In this document: positions 1-5,872 of the stretch, piece by piece
How the letters are laid out: every line of letters begins with the position of its first letter
Position numbering within the stretch: the first letter of the stretch is position 1
Source of the DNA: Pseudomonadota bacterium
Lineage (GTDB): Bacteria > Pseudomonadota > Gammaproteobacteria > Burkholderiales > Burkholderiaceae_D
NCBI GenBank assembly: GCA_018241865.1
Contig: JAFECY010000234.1
Span: 1-8,570 of the forward strand
Length of the DNA: 8,570 nt
Direction of reading: 5' to 3'
Notes under the pieces: model-generated
What the model saw: the letters and a program-made list of their open reading frames with translations, nothing else
What the model was told of the DNA's origin: nothing
The model's database searches: none
Position numbers and translations under genes: made by a program

Positions 1-2777
1 GGGTGACGACGCAAAACCAGTTTTATAACCAAGTAAAAAATCAGAACACCTCGTCGGTGGATGATACGGTCACGACCACGGTGCATACGGTGGTGACGAC
101 CAACGGCGTGGTGACGTCGGATACCAATTCCGCGCCCAGTAATACCGTCAACAATGTCAGCAGCAACACGACGACATCGAGCGATACCGGCGCGCCCACT
201 GGCGGCACGACTTGGACGAATGGTACGGTATCCACATATTGCACAAAATCCCCTGGCATGCCGTCTGAACCATCGCCTGGGAACAACACCATCACGGCAG
301 CGTCCGCCGGTGCGCCGTCAACGGCGACCGGATCGGCCACCGTAACCTTTATTTCATCGAGTGGCCCCACGGTTGGCGCAACGACGACCAACACAGCAAC
401 TTCGAGTGGTACGTCTAACACCTTGGCGGACGTAGCCATGTATTACTACCGGACCGATATCCGTAATTCCGGTTTTGGCAATTGCACCGGTGCGCTTGGC
501 ACGGATGTCTGTCAGGACAATGTGCCCAAGACCAACTCGGACACGGCGTCTTGGCAGCACATGACGACCTTCACGATGGGTTTGGGAGCATTTGGTCGGA
601 TGGATTATTCTCCGACCTATGCCACCGATAGCACGGGTGATTATGTGGCGGTGAAAAACGGTACCTTGGCCGATCCGGCAAACGGTATCTGCTCTTGGGG
701 AACCAACGGCCAAGCATGTAATTGGCCAACACCGAACGTGTCTGGCACACCGGAAAATATCGATGATTTGTGGCATGCCGCTGTCAATGGTCGCGGGGCT
801 TATTACAGCGCCACCAACCCGACCACGTTGGCTGCTGGTTTGCAGAACGCACTCTCTGGCATCGCTGCGCGTACCGGTGCAGCCGCCGCCGCGACCACCA
901 GTAATCCGAACGTATCGACGGGCGACAATTTCTTGTTCAGTTCCACGTTCAATACGGCGATTTGGGATGGCAATATCATCCGGCAGCAAATCGATTTGAC
1001 CACCGGCAATCTGTCCGCAACGCCAGACTGGTCTGCTCAGGCTAAATTCGATGCCGGTCAGACGCGTACGCTGTATACCTACAGCGCATCGGATACCGGC
1101 AATATCAAAGTATTTAACTGGGGCAACCTGACGGCAGCCGAGAAAAATTACTTCGCACTCGGCAATCTGGGTGGCTTGACGCAATTCTGCAGCTCCGGTC
1201 CCAATTGCTTGAGTGCGACCGATCAAGCGACGGCTGCCGGTGCCAATTTGGTGTCCTTCGTGATGGGCGATCGCACCAATGAGGGCGCGCTGACGGATAT
1301 CACGAAGTTTTACCGTCTGCGCAGCACCGCGGCGAACCCTCATCCGAATACGGTTCTGGGCGACATCGTGAATGCCGAGGCGGCTTATGTCAAAGGCTCG
1401 CAGAGTAGTTACGCCGATACCGGATATGACACCTTCAAAACGACCAATTCGACACGTGCCGGTCGGGTGTATGTGGCAGCCAACGATGGTATGTTGCACG
1501 CCTTCGACTCGGAGACGGGTACGGAATCTTGGGCGTATCTGCCGTCGTTCGTACTGCCCAATCTGCCTAAGTTGGCTGACAAGGACTACGCGAATCGACA
1601 TCAATATTTTGTCGATGGCACGCCGAGTTCCGGCGACGTCTATTACGACGGCGCATGGCATACCATCTTGGTCGGTGGCCTCAATGGTGGCGGACGTGGA
1701 TACTATGCACTCGATGTGACCGATCCGACGGTTGCCCCGACCGTGCTGTGGGAATTTTCCGATGCCAATCTGGGCTATACCTATGGCAACCCGATCTTCA
1801 CAAAATTGTCGGACGGTACGTGGGTGGTGGTGGTTGCATCTGGTTACAACAACGTAACGCCGGGTGACGGTAAAGGATATTTGTATGTGTTGAATGCAAA
1901 GACTGGTGCCGTGATCCGTACCATCTCCACCGGCGTGGGTAATACCACTACGCCGAGCGGGCTAGCGAAAATTGTTGGATATGCCAGCCATCCGAATATC
2001 GATAACTCCGTCTTGCGTGTTTATGGCGGCGATTTGCTGGGCAACCTCTGGCGCTTTGATATCAATGCTGGTACGACGCAATTGATCGTGACTTTGAAAG
2101 ATAGCAGCGCCAATGTTCAGCCGATCACCACCACGCCTGCCCTCGGTGACTTCAACGGCCTGAATATGGTGTATGTGGCGACCGGTAAATATATTGGCGT
2201 GTCTGACCTGTCCGATACCAGCCAACAAACCATTTACGGCATCAAAGACACCTTGGGTACTGCTGGTGGAGCGCTGTATGCCAGCTCGCGCGTCGGGCTG
2301 ACGCAGCAAACCGTCACCACGACCACGTGCCCGGCAGGTGCGCCGACATCCGTGTGCTCTTCGGGCGAAACTGTGCGTACGACGAGCTCTAATACCGTGA
2401 ACCTCGTTAGCGGCCAAGGCTGGTATGTTGATTTGCCAGACTCCGGGGAAAGGGTGAATACGGATATGACCTTAACTCTGGGAACCTTGTTCTTGACCTC
2501 GAACGTGCCGAATGCCTCGGCTTGCAACTCGGGTGGTTACAGCTTCGGCTGGCAGCTCGATTATCGTACCGGCTCCGCTGTGCAGAATACGAACTACGTC
2601 AGTGCAGTGAAAATCGACAATACACTGGCAACGCGACCGATCCCAGTTGGTTTGCCTAACGGTGCCGTGATTGTGTACACACGGAAATCGGATGGCACAA
2701 CGGACACAGCGACTGGCCACTTCTCTCTTTCCAATACGATACGTCGTGTCAACTGGAGAGAACTGACCGACCAATAA
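1..2777 (+). CDS. pilY1: PilY1/PilC-type type IV pilus adhesin, 5'-truncated by the window edge
   Basis: The gene encodes a large secreted or cell-surface protein of the type IV pilus, which in known systems sits with minor pilins at the pilus tip and influences adhesion and retraction. The reading frame is open to the left edge. A GTG at base 3 is in frame but has no reason to be the start, so the signal peptide and most of the von Willebrand A domain are missing. About 924 residues are visible, numbered from that GTG. Residues 15-138 are extremely Ser/Thr-rich. Residues 139-153 (TLADVAMYYYRTDIR) resemble the late part of the PilY1 VWA domain. Residues 253-287, with IDDLWHAAVNGRG, are a typical PilY1 segment. 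Residues 450-690 carry the PilC-type beta-propeller, with LGDIVN, RVYVAANDGMLHAFD, GGLNGGGRGYYALDVTDP and YGGDLLGNLWRFDI. The C-terminus ends in RRVNWREL, as usual for the family, so the 3' end is intact. Ten Cys residues are present, in keeping with an exported protein. The gene ends at an intrinsic terminator, and the usual pilE neighbour is not immediately downstream. Confidence 0.93.
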   Translation, partial: VTTQNQFYNQVKNQNTSSVDDTVTTTVHTVVTTNGVVTSDTNSAPSNTVNNVSSNTTTSSDTGAPTGGTTWTNGTVSTYCTKSPGMPSEPSPGNNTITAASAGAPSTATGSATVTFISSSGPTVGATTTNTATSSGTSNTLADVAMYYYRTDIRNSGFGNCTGALGTDVCQDNVPKTNSDTASWQHMTTFTMGLGAFGRMDYSPTYATDSTGDYVAVKNGTLADPANGICSWGTNGQACNWPTPNVSGTPENIDDLWHAAVNGRGAYYSATNPTTLAAGLQNALSGIAARTGAAAAATTSNPNVSTGDNFLFSSTFNTAIWDGNIIRQQIDLTTGNLSATPDWSAQAKFDAGQTRTLYTYSASDTGNIKVFNWGNLTAAEKNYFALGNLGGLTQFCSSGPNCLSATDQATAAGANLVSFVMGDRTNEGALTDITKFYRLRSTAANPHPNTVLGDIVNAEAAYVKGSQSSYADTGYDTFKTTNSTRAGRVYVAANDGMLHAFDSETGTESWAYLPSFVLPNLPKLADKDYANRHQYFVDGTPSSGDVYYDGAWHTILVGGLNGGGRGYYALDVTDPTVAPTVLWEFSDANLGYTYGNPIFTKLSDGTWVVVVASGYNNVTPGDGKGYLYVLNAKTGAVIRTISTGVGNTTTPSGLAKIVGYASHPNIDNSVLRVYGGDLLGNLWRFDINAGTTQLIVTLKDSSANVQPITTTPALGDFNGLNMVYVATGKYIGVSDLSDTSQQTIYGIKDTLGTAGGALYASSRVGLTQQTVTTTTCPAGAPTSVCSSGETVRTTSSNTVNLVSGQGWYVDLPDSGERVNTDMTLTLGTLFLTSNVPNASACNSGGYSFGWQLDYRTGSAVQNTNYVSAVKIDNTLATRPIPVGLPNGAVIVYTRKSDGTTDTATGHFSLSNTIRRVNWRELTDQ

Positions 2778-2808
2778 TGGCGAGCAGTAGTCGCAGAAGC
2801 GAAAATAC

Positions 2809-2837
2809 AACCCCTCTCCCCAAGAGAGGGGTTTTTC
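2809..2837 (+). terminator. Rho-independent terminator after pilY1
   Basis: A perfect 8-bp stem (CCCCTCTC at 2811-2818, GAGAGGGG at 2824-2831) with a 5-nt loop is followed directly by TTTTTC. Flanking AA/TT pairs extend the stem. It begins 33 nt after the pilY1 stop codon and should end that transcription unit, separating it from the TonB-like gene. Confidence 0.88.
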
Positions 2838-2877
2838 TTTGGGATGGTCAACGCGTGTTACCGAGAGTCATTCATCG

Positions 2878-3546
2878 TTGAATAAATCTGTCTATTCTTG
2901 GCTGGCATTGGCGGTGGCGATGCACGTATCGTTGCTGCTATCGATCGGGGTGAGCGGCAGCAAAGCATTGCCGACAGAAAGCAAGCGTGTCATGCAGGTT
3001 GTGCTGGGCGGGAATGGCGCATCGTCTAAGCTCCCGAACACACTGCCAGGCAAGCGCGTGTTGTCAGATGCAAAGTCAAACACGCTGCCGCCACCCAAGG
3101 CGGTGTCAGAGATTCCCGTCATCGATCACAATCAATCTGCATCTGTATCGGATGATGAGATGGCAATAGGCACGCCGATCAGCGATCTGCCATTTTTGAC
3201 CGTTCCGGTTTTGCCGGAACCGTATTATTTTCACGCCAAAGAACTGACCGAAAGGCCGCAAACGATACAGGATGCGCCGCCGCAAATGACGTTTGTGGGG
3301 GTGGGCGATCCACCGGAATCGGTGATCTTGCGGCTGCTGATAAATGAATCGGGCGATGTGGACAAGGTGTTGATCGAAAATGACCAAATCACCGGGGAAA
3401 TGGCCTACCTCATCGAAAGCACCATGAAAAAAATGAAATTCACTCCGGGCAAGATCGAGGATGTGCCGGTCAAAAGCCAGGTGAGAATCGAGTTGCAGCT
3501 TGATCCGCCGATCAAGCAAAGCACGCAGCCGATGAGGCTGCCGTAA
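2878..3546 (+). CDS. Small inner-membrane protein with TonB-like C-terminal domain
   Basis: The 222-residue product has one N-terminal membrane segment (about residues 7-25, SWLALAVAMHVSLLLSIGV) and a polar, moderately proline-containing middle region (residues 70-130). Its C-terminal domain (about 145-209) has the TonB/TolA-type pattern: an LRLLINESGDVDKVLI strand, a helix, then KFTPGKIEDVPVKSQVRIEL. The motif YYFHAKELTERPQ at 116-128 resembles one I associate with betaproteobacterial 'energy transducer TonB' family proteins. Known TonB proteins cross the periplasm and pass energy to outer-membrane receptors. Here no ExbB, ExbD or receptor gene is adjacent, and the linker is short, so a role in TonB-dependent transport is only a family-based guess. 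I chose TTG at 2878, which has a weak GAGAG upstream and gives a standard short N-terminus before the membrane helix. The longer TTG at 2839 begins almost on top of the terminator T-tract. ATG 2920 would cut the membrane segment. Confidence 0.75.
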   Translation: MNKSVYSWLALAVAMHVSLLLSIGVSGSKALPTESKRVMQVVLGGNGASSKLPNTLPGKRVLSDAKSNTLPPPKAVSEIPVIDHNQSASVSDDEMAIGTPISDLPFLTVPVLPEPYYFHAKELTERPQTIQDAPPQMTFVGVGDPPESVILRLLINESGDVDKVLIENDQITGEMAYLIESTMKKMKFTPGKIEDVPVKSQVRIELQLDPPIKQSTQPMRLP

Positions 3547-3612
3547 TGTGCGTATGCATAATCAGTCGGCGGCCATGATGTCCGCGCAGCGCGTTCCACT
3601 ACCATCACCCGC

Positions 3613-4599
3613 ATGAATCCAATTGCAACGCCGGGCTATGCCAGTCTGACCCCCGACACCGTCCTCGACGCCCTCGATAGCATCGGCCTACGCAGCGACG
3701 GCCGCTTGCTGGCGCTGAACAGTTACGAAAACCGCGTGTATCAGATCGGCATGGAAGACGTCCCGCCGTTGGTGGCGAAGTTTTACCGACCCGGCCGCTG
3801 GAGCGATGCGGCGATTTTGGAGGAGCATGCGTTTGTCGGTGAGCTTGCCGAAGATGAGATTCCTGTCGTGCCGGCACGCTCCATCGACGGCCGCAGTTTG
3901 CATGTCTATGCGGGTTTTCGTTTCGCCGTCTTTCCTCGCCACGGCGGTCGTGCGCCGGAGCTGGATGCGCCGGGCACGTTGGAATGGCTGGGGCGGTTTC
4001 TCGGCCGCATTCATGCAGTCGGCGCGCGCCAGCCGTTTACTGAACGGCCGCGCCTCGATATCGCCAGCTTCGGTGAAGCGCCGCGCGATTATTTATTGGC
4101 GCACGATTGCATCCCGCCCGATTTGCTGGCCGCTTGGCAAAGCGTGACGGCGCAGGCATTGGACGGTGTGCGCGCTTGTTTCGCCCGTGCCGGTGAGGTG
4201 GCGCAGTTGCGCTTGCATGGCGATTGCCATTGCGGGAATGTGCTGTGGACGGACGCCGGCCCGCATTTCGTCGATTTCGACGATGCCCGCACGGGGCCGG
4301 CGGTGCAGGATGTGTGGATGCTGCTGTCGGGCGAGCGCGCCGAACGGGCAGGGCAGTTGGCTGATCTGCTGGCCGGCTATGAGGATTTTTGCGCATTCCA
4401 TCCGCGTGAGCTGCATTTGATTGAAGGCTTGCGTACTTTGCGCTTGCTGCATTATTCGGCTTGGCTGGCATCGCGCTGGGATGATCCGGCATTTCCGGTT
4501 GCCTTTCCTTGGTTTAATACGCAGCGTTATTGGCAAGACCGGATTTTGGAGTTGCGCGAACAGATCGCGCTGATGGAAGAGCCGCCGTTGCCGGTGTGA
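3613..4599 (+). CDS. srkA: Stress response serine/threonine kinase SrkA (YihE/RdoA family)
   Basis: This cytosolic kinase belongs to the aminoglycoside-phosphotransferase/choline-kinase-like fold. The E. coli member (YihE/SrkA) is a Ser/Thr protein kinase linked to envelope stress (Cpx) and protection from stress-induced cell death. At 328 residues it has the family's usual length. Visible landmarks are LNSYENRVYQ at 36-44, a family signature in the nucleotide-binding lobe; the ATP-binding lysine K56 in VAKFYRP; the catalytic loop LHGDCHCGN at 201-209 (D204, N209); and the metal-binding FVDFDDA at 219-225 (D221, D223). All key residues are intact, so the enzyme should be active. ATG 3613 is the only reasonable start in frame, although no clear Shine-Dalgarno precedes it. 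It lies 66 bp after the TonB-like gene on the same strand. The dsbA partner known from enterobacteria is absent. Confidence 0.92.
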   Translation: MNPIATPGYASLTPDTVLDALDSIGLRSDGRLLALNSYENRVYQIGMEDVPPLVAKFYRPGRWSDAAILEEHAFVGELAEDEIPVVPARSIDGRSLHVYAGFRFAVFPRHGGRAPELDAPGTLEWLGRFLGRIHAVGARQPFTERPRLDIASFGEAPRDYLLAHDCIPPDLLAAWQSVTAQALDGVRACFARAGEVAQLRLHGDCHCGNVLWTDAGPHFVDFDDARTGPAVQDVWMLLSGERAERAGQLADLLAGYEDFCAFHPRELHLIEGLRTLRLLHYSAWLASRWDDPAFPVAFPWFNTQRYWQDRILELREQIALMEEPPLPV

Positions 4600-4681
4600 G
4601 ATCAGGTCTGGGCGCTGCGCGAAAAAAACAAAAACTGATTTAACCACGGCGGGCACGGCGAAAACAACTTCTGTTTCAGTC

Positions 4682-4702
4682 CCCTCCCCTTCAAGGGGAG
4701 GG
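4682..4702. repeat. Left REP-like hairpin of the composite repeat
   Basis: CCCTCCCC (4682-4689) and GGGGAGGG (4695-4702) form a perfect 8-bp stem around TTCAA. The following GGGAGGGGATGGGG matches, in inverted form, the sequence beside the right hairpin, so both hairpins belong to one repeat family. Confidence 0.7.
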
Positions 4703-4753
4703 TTAGGGAGGGGATGGGGTTTCGGTGCGACATTTCCCCCACCCTCTCCCCAA

Positions 4754-4774
4754 CCCTCTCCCTGAGGGAGAGGG
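4754..4774. repeat. Central perfect hairpin of the composite repeat
   Basis: CCCTCTCCC (4754-4762) and GGGAGAGGG (4766-4774) form a perfect 9-bp stem with a TGA loop. A second CCCTCTCCCC (4742-4751) could compete for the same right arm. No T-tract follows on the plus strand. Confidence 0.7.
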
Positions 4775-4829
4775 GAGAACGGAGCAAAAAATGCCATTGC
4801 TAGAAATTAAGAACCCATCCCCCTCCCAA

Positions 4830-4850
4830 CCTCCCCCTTGAAGGGGGAGG
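4830..4850. repeat. Right REP-like hairpin of the composite repeat
   Basis: CCTCCCCC (4830-4837) and GGGGGAGG (4843-4850) form a perfect 8-bp stem around TTGAA. It is the inverted counterpart of the hairpin at 4682-4702, with a slightly different C/G spacing. Confidence 0.7.
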
Positions 4851-4920
4851 AGCTCAGTTGGTTTGAGCTTTTCGCCGTGTTCGCCGTGCCCGCCGTGGTT
4901 CAAAAAAATTGTCCACCCGC

Positions 4921-5259
4921 TCAAATTTTCCGCCCCTGCGTCGCCAGCTTGTCGAGCACGCCGATGATGGCGTCCGGCGTTGCTGCACTGTTGGCCAGCA
5001 GCACGGCGCGTTCCAGTGCGTCGTCGCGGCTGTGTTTGCCGAAAAAATCCAGCAGATAGTCGCCGCTGTCCACGCCGGCCAAGCCGCGTGCATCGTCTTT
5101 CGTCAGCCGCCGCACGTACCAGACCGCATAGCCGTTCGACTCTTCGCAGCAATACACTTCGACGTAACGTGCCGGACCGAGTGGGTTTAAGTCGGGGTCG
5201 GTTTGCCAGACGATCTTGCGCCAGAGGTGGTTCTTTTTGGTTTCGGCGATGTAGTCCAT
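4921..5259 (-). CDS. Hypothetical protein of unknown function, co-transcribed with the Lrp-type regulator
   Basis: This is a 112-residue protein that I do not recognise. It has no signal peptide or membrane segment and is probably soluble and cytosolic. The N-terminal half is rich in aromatic and charged residues (HLWRKIVWQTDP at 11-22) and contains a Cys-Cys pair at 37-38 and YAVWYVRRLTKDDARGL at 44-60. The C-terminal half (about 76-108) is Ala/Leu-rich and probably helical. A good Shine-Dalgarno, GGAGA (complement of 5266-5270), lies 6 nt before the ATG. It starts only 13 bp after the stop of the Lrp/AsnC-type gene on the same strand, so the two almost certainly form an operon. This ties it to the control, or the metabolism, of the divergent lysine genes. 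Codon use matches its neighbours, so it is a real gene and not a shadow. Function stays open. Confidence 0.8.
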   Translation of the reverse strand: MDYIAETKKNHLWRKIVWQTDPDLNPLGPARYVEVYCCEESNGYAVWYVRRLTKDDARGLAGVDSGDYLLDFFGKHSRDDALERAVLLANSAATPDAIIGVLDKLATQGRKI

Positions 5260-5265
5260 GACAAG

Positions 5266-5270
5266 TCTCC
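5266..5270 (-). promoter_or_regulatory. Shine-Dalgarno of the hypothetical gene at 4921-5259
   Basis: GGAGA on the minus strand lies 6 nt upstream of the ATG, within the 13-bp gap behind the regulator gene. It fixes the start and supports independent translation of the second operon gene. Confidence 0.7.
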
Positions 5271-5272
5271 GG

Positions 5273-5719
5273 TCAAATTGCGTTGCGGTCGATCTTTTTC
5301 GTCAGGATGATGGATGTCGTGGTTTGCTTCACGCCCGGCAGCGCGCCGATCTGGTCGAGGATGTGATCCAGCACGACGGTCGAGGGGCAGCGCAGGGTCA
5401 GCATGTAATCCATCGCGCCGCTGACAGCACACAAGGTTTCGGCTTCCGGCATGCCTTGCAGTAGCGCGTTCAGCGCCGTCGCCTGTTGCGGATCGATGGC
5501 GATGCCGACATAGGCGCGCACCGGCGCATTGGCTTGATCGCGTGTCAGCCGCACGCCGTAGCCGGCGATCACGCCGCGTTTTTCCAGATTGGCGATGCGC
5601 GCAATCGCGGTGGTGCGGGCGATGCCCACTTGTTTGGCGATAGTCGCCACCGGCAGCCGCGCGTTATCCATCAAGATGGTCAGCAAGGCTTTGTCGGTTT
5701 CATCCAGCTCGGTTCTCAT
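5273..5719 (-). CDS. Lrp/AsnC family transcriptional regulator
   Basis: This 148-residue protein has the standard Lrp/AsnC architecture and length. An N-terminal winged helix-turn-helix spans about residues 5-55 (LDETDKALLTILMDNARL, then TIAKQVGIARTTAIARI and LEKRGVIAGYGV). The C-terminal RAM ligand-binding and oligomerisation domain spans about 66-142 (VRAYVGIAI, and AVSGAMDYMLTLRC, the usual effector-loop region). Family members bind amino acids and act locally or globally. The divergent position next to two lysine-degradation enzymes makes lysine or a pathway intermediate the likely effector, by inference only. I chose ATG 5719 because MRTELDETDKALL is the typical family N-terminus. The frame continues upstream to 5806, but that extension resembles no family member and would cover the intergenic control region. 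No Shine-Dalgarno is evident before 5719, so initiation may be weak. The next gene starts 13 bp downstream. Confidence 0.92.
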   Translation of the reverse strand: MRTELDETDKALLTILMDNARLPVATIAKQVGIARTTAIARIANLEKRGVIAGYGVRLTRDQANAPVRAYVGIAIDPQQATALNALLQGMPEAETLCAVSGAMDYMLTLRCPSTVVLDHILDQIGALPGVKQTTTSIILTKKIDRNAI

Positions 5720-5727
5720 GTGATGCA

Positions 5728-5760
5728 AATTGTAGTAATGATATAGACGATTTGTAGTGA
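5728..5760. promoter_or_regulatory. Phased direct repeat, candidate operator for the Lrp-type regulator
   Basis: The A/T-rich sequences at 5728-5738 (AATTGTAGTAA) and 5750-5760 (ATTTGTAGTGA) agree at 9 of 11 positions, sharing TTGTAGT. They are spaced exactly 22 bp, about two helical turns, so both would face the same side of the DNA. They lie 9-41 bp upstream of the regulator start. This fits an autoregulatory operator for a multimeric Lrp-family protein, but binding is not shown and the motif does not closely match the E. coli Lrp consensus. Confidence 0.4.
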
Positions 5761-5796
5761 AAGCATAGCTGAAGGCAACACTTTCGGCTCTATGAA

Positions 5797-5825
5797 TTGA
5801 CAGCACCCGCGTCTAAACTTTTCAT
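5797..5825 (+). promoter_or_regulatory. Sigma-70-type promoter for the lysine-degradation operon
   Basis: A perfect -35 box TTGACA (5797-5802) is followed after a 17-bp spacer by TTTCAT (5820-5825), a 4-of-6 match to TATAAT. Transcription would begin near 5832, giving a leader of roughly 40 nt before the ATG at 5873. The weak -10 box would suit an activator-dependent or tunable promoter. Confidence 0.55.
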
Positions 5826-5862
5826 TAAGGCATGCTTTGTGCAGCTTTTTCCCCACAGGGGC

Positions 5863-5867
5863 GGAGG
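5863..5867 (+). promoter_or_regulatory. Shine-Dalgarno deciding the start of the dehydrogenase gene
   Basis: A consensus GGAGG lies 5 nt before ATG 5873. The alternative in-frame start at 5837 has no such site and adds 12 residues in front of the Rossmann strand. The site therefore supports 5873. Confidence 0.75.
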
Positions 5868-5872
5868 GCAAC

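Larger units (their letters stand above)
4642..4900. repeat. Composite inverted-repeat element (REP/MITE-like) filling the srkA downstream spacer
   Basis: Nearly all of the gene-free stretch 4600-4920 is one imperfect inverted repeat. The left tip (4642-4664) and right tip (4869-4900) are inverted copies built on a 9-bp unit, CACGGCGNN: two units on the left and three on the right. Inside each tip is a C-rich/G-rich hairpin (4682-4702 and 4830-4850) followed by a matching GGGAGGGG-type tail. A third hairpin sits in the centre (4754-4774). No transposase is encoded, and reading frames through it are low-complexity. Such G/C-rich composite palindromes are familiar as dispersed repeats in proteobacterial genomes. 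Its position between convergent genes suggests it may also act as a bidirectional transcription barrier. No clear target-site duplication is seen beyond short A-runs on both flanks. Confidence 0.75.

Noticed and set aside
354..1661. Long open frame on the minus strand (435 codons) inside pilY1
   Set aside because: Its Arg/Ile/His-rich product has no recognisable motif, and it lies antisense to a clear PilY1 coding sequence.
2839..2877. Longer TonB-like protein starting at TTG 2839
   Set aside because: The start lies 2 nt after the terminator T-tract, leaving no room for a ribosome-binding site downstream of the hairpin.
3553..3562. TATGCATAAT upstream of srkA as a -10 promoter element
   Set aside because: No acceptable -35 box is found at 16-18 bp upstream. 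The TATGCATA palindrome is short enough to be chance.
4703..5152. Minus-strand frames running through the composite repeat (also 4093-4797 and 4602-4787)
   Set aside because: They translate the hairpin repeats into low-complexity Pro/Gly/Arg sequence and overlap true genes in other frames.
5720..5806. N-terminal extension of the Lrp-type regulator to an upstream start at 5806
   Set aside because: The 29 extra residues are unlike the family, and the segment overlaps the intergenic control region. MRTELDETDK is the normal start.
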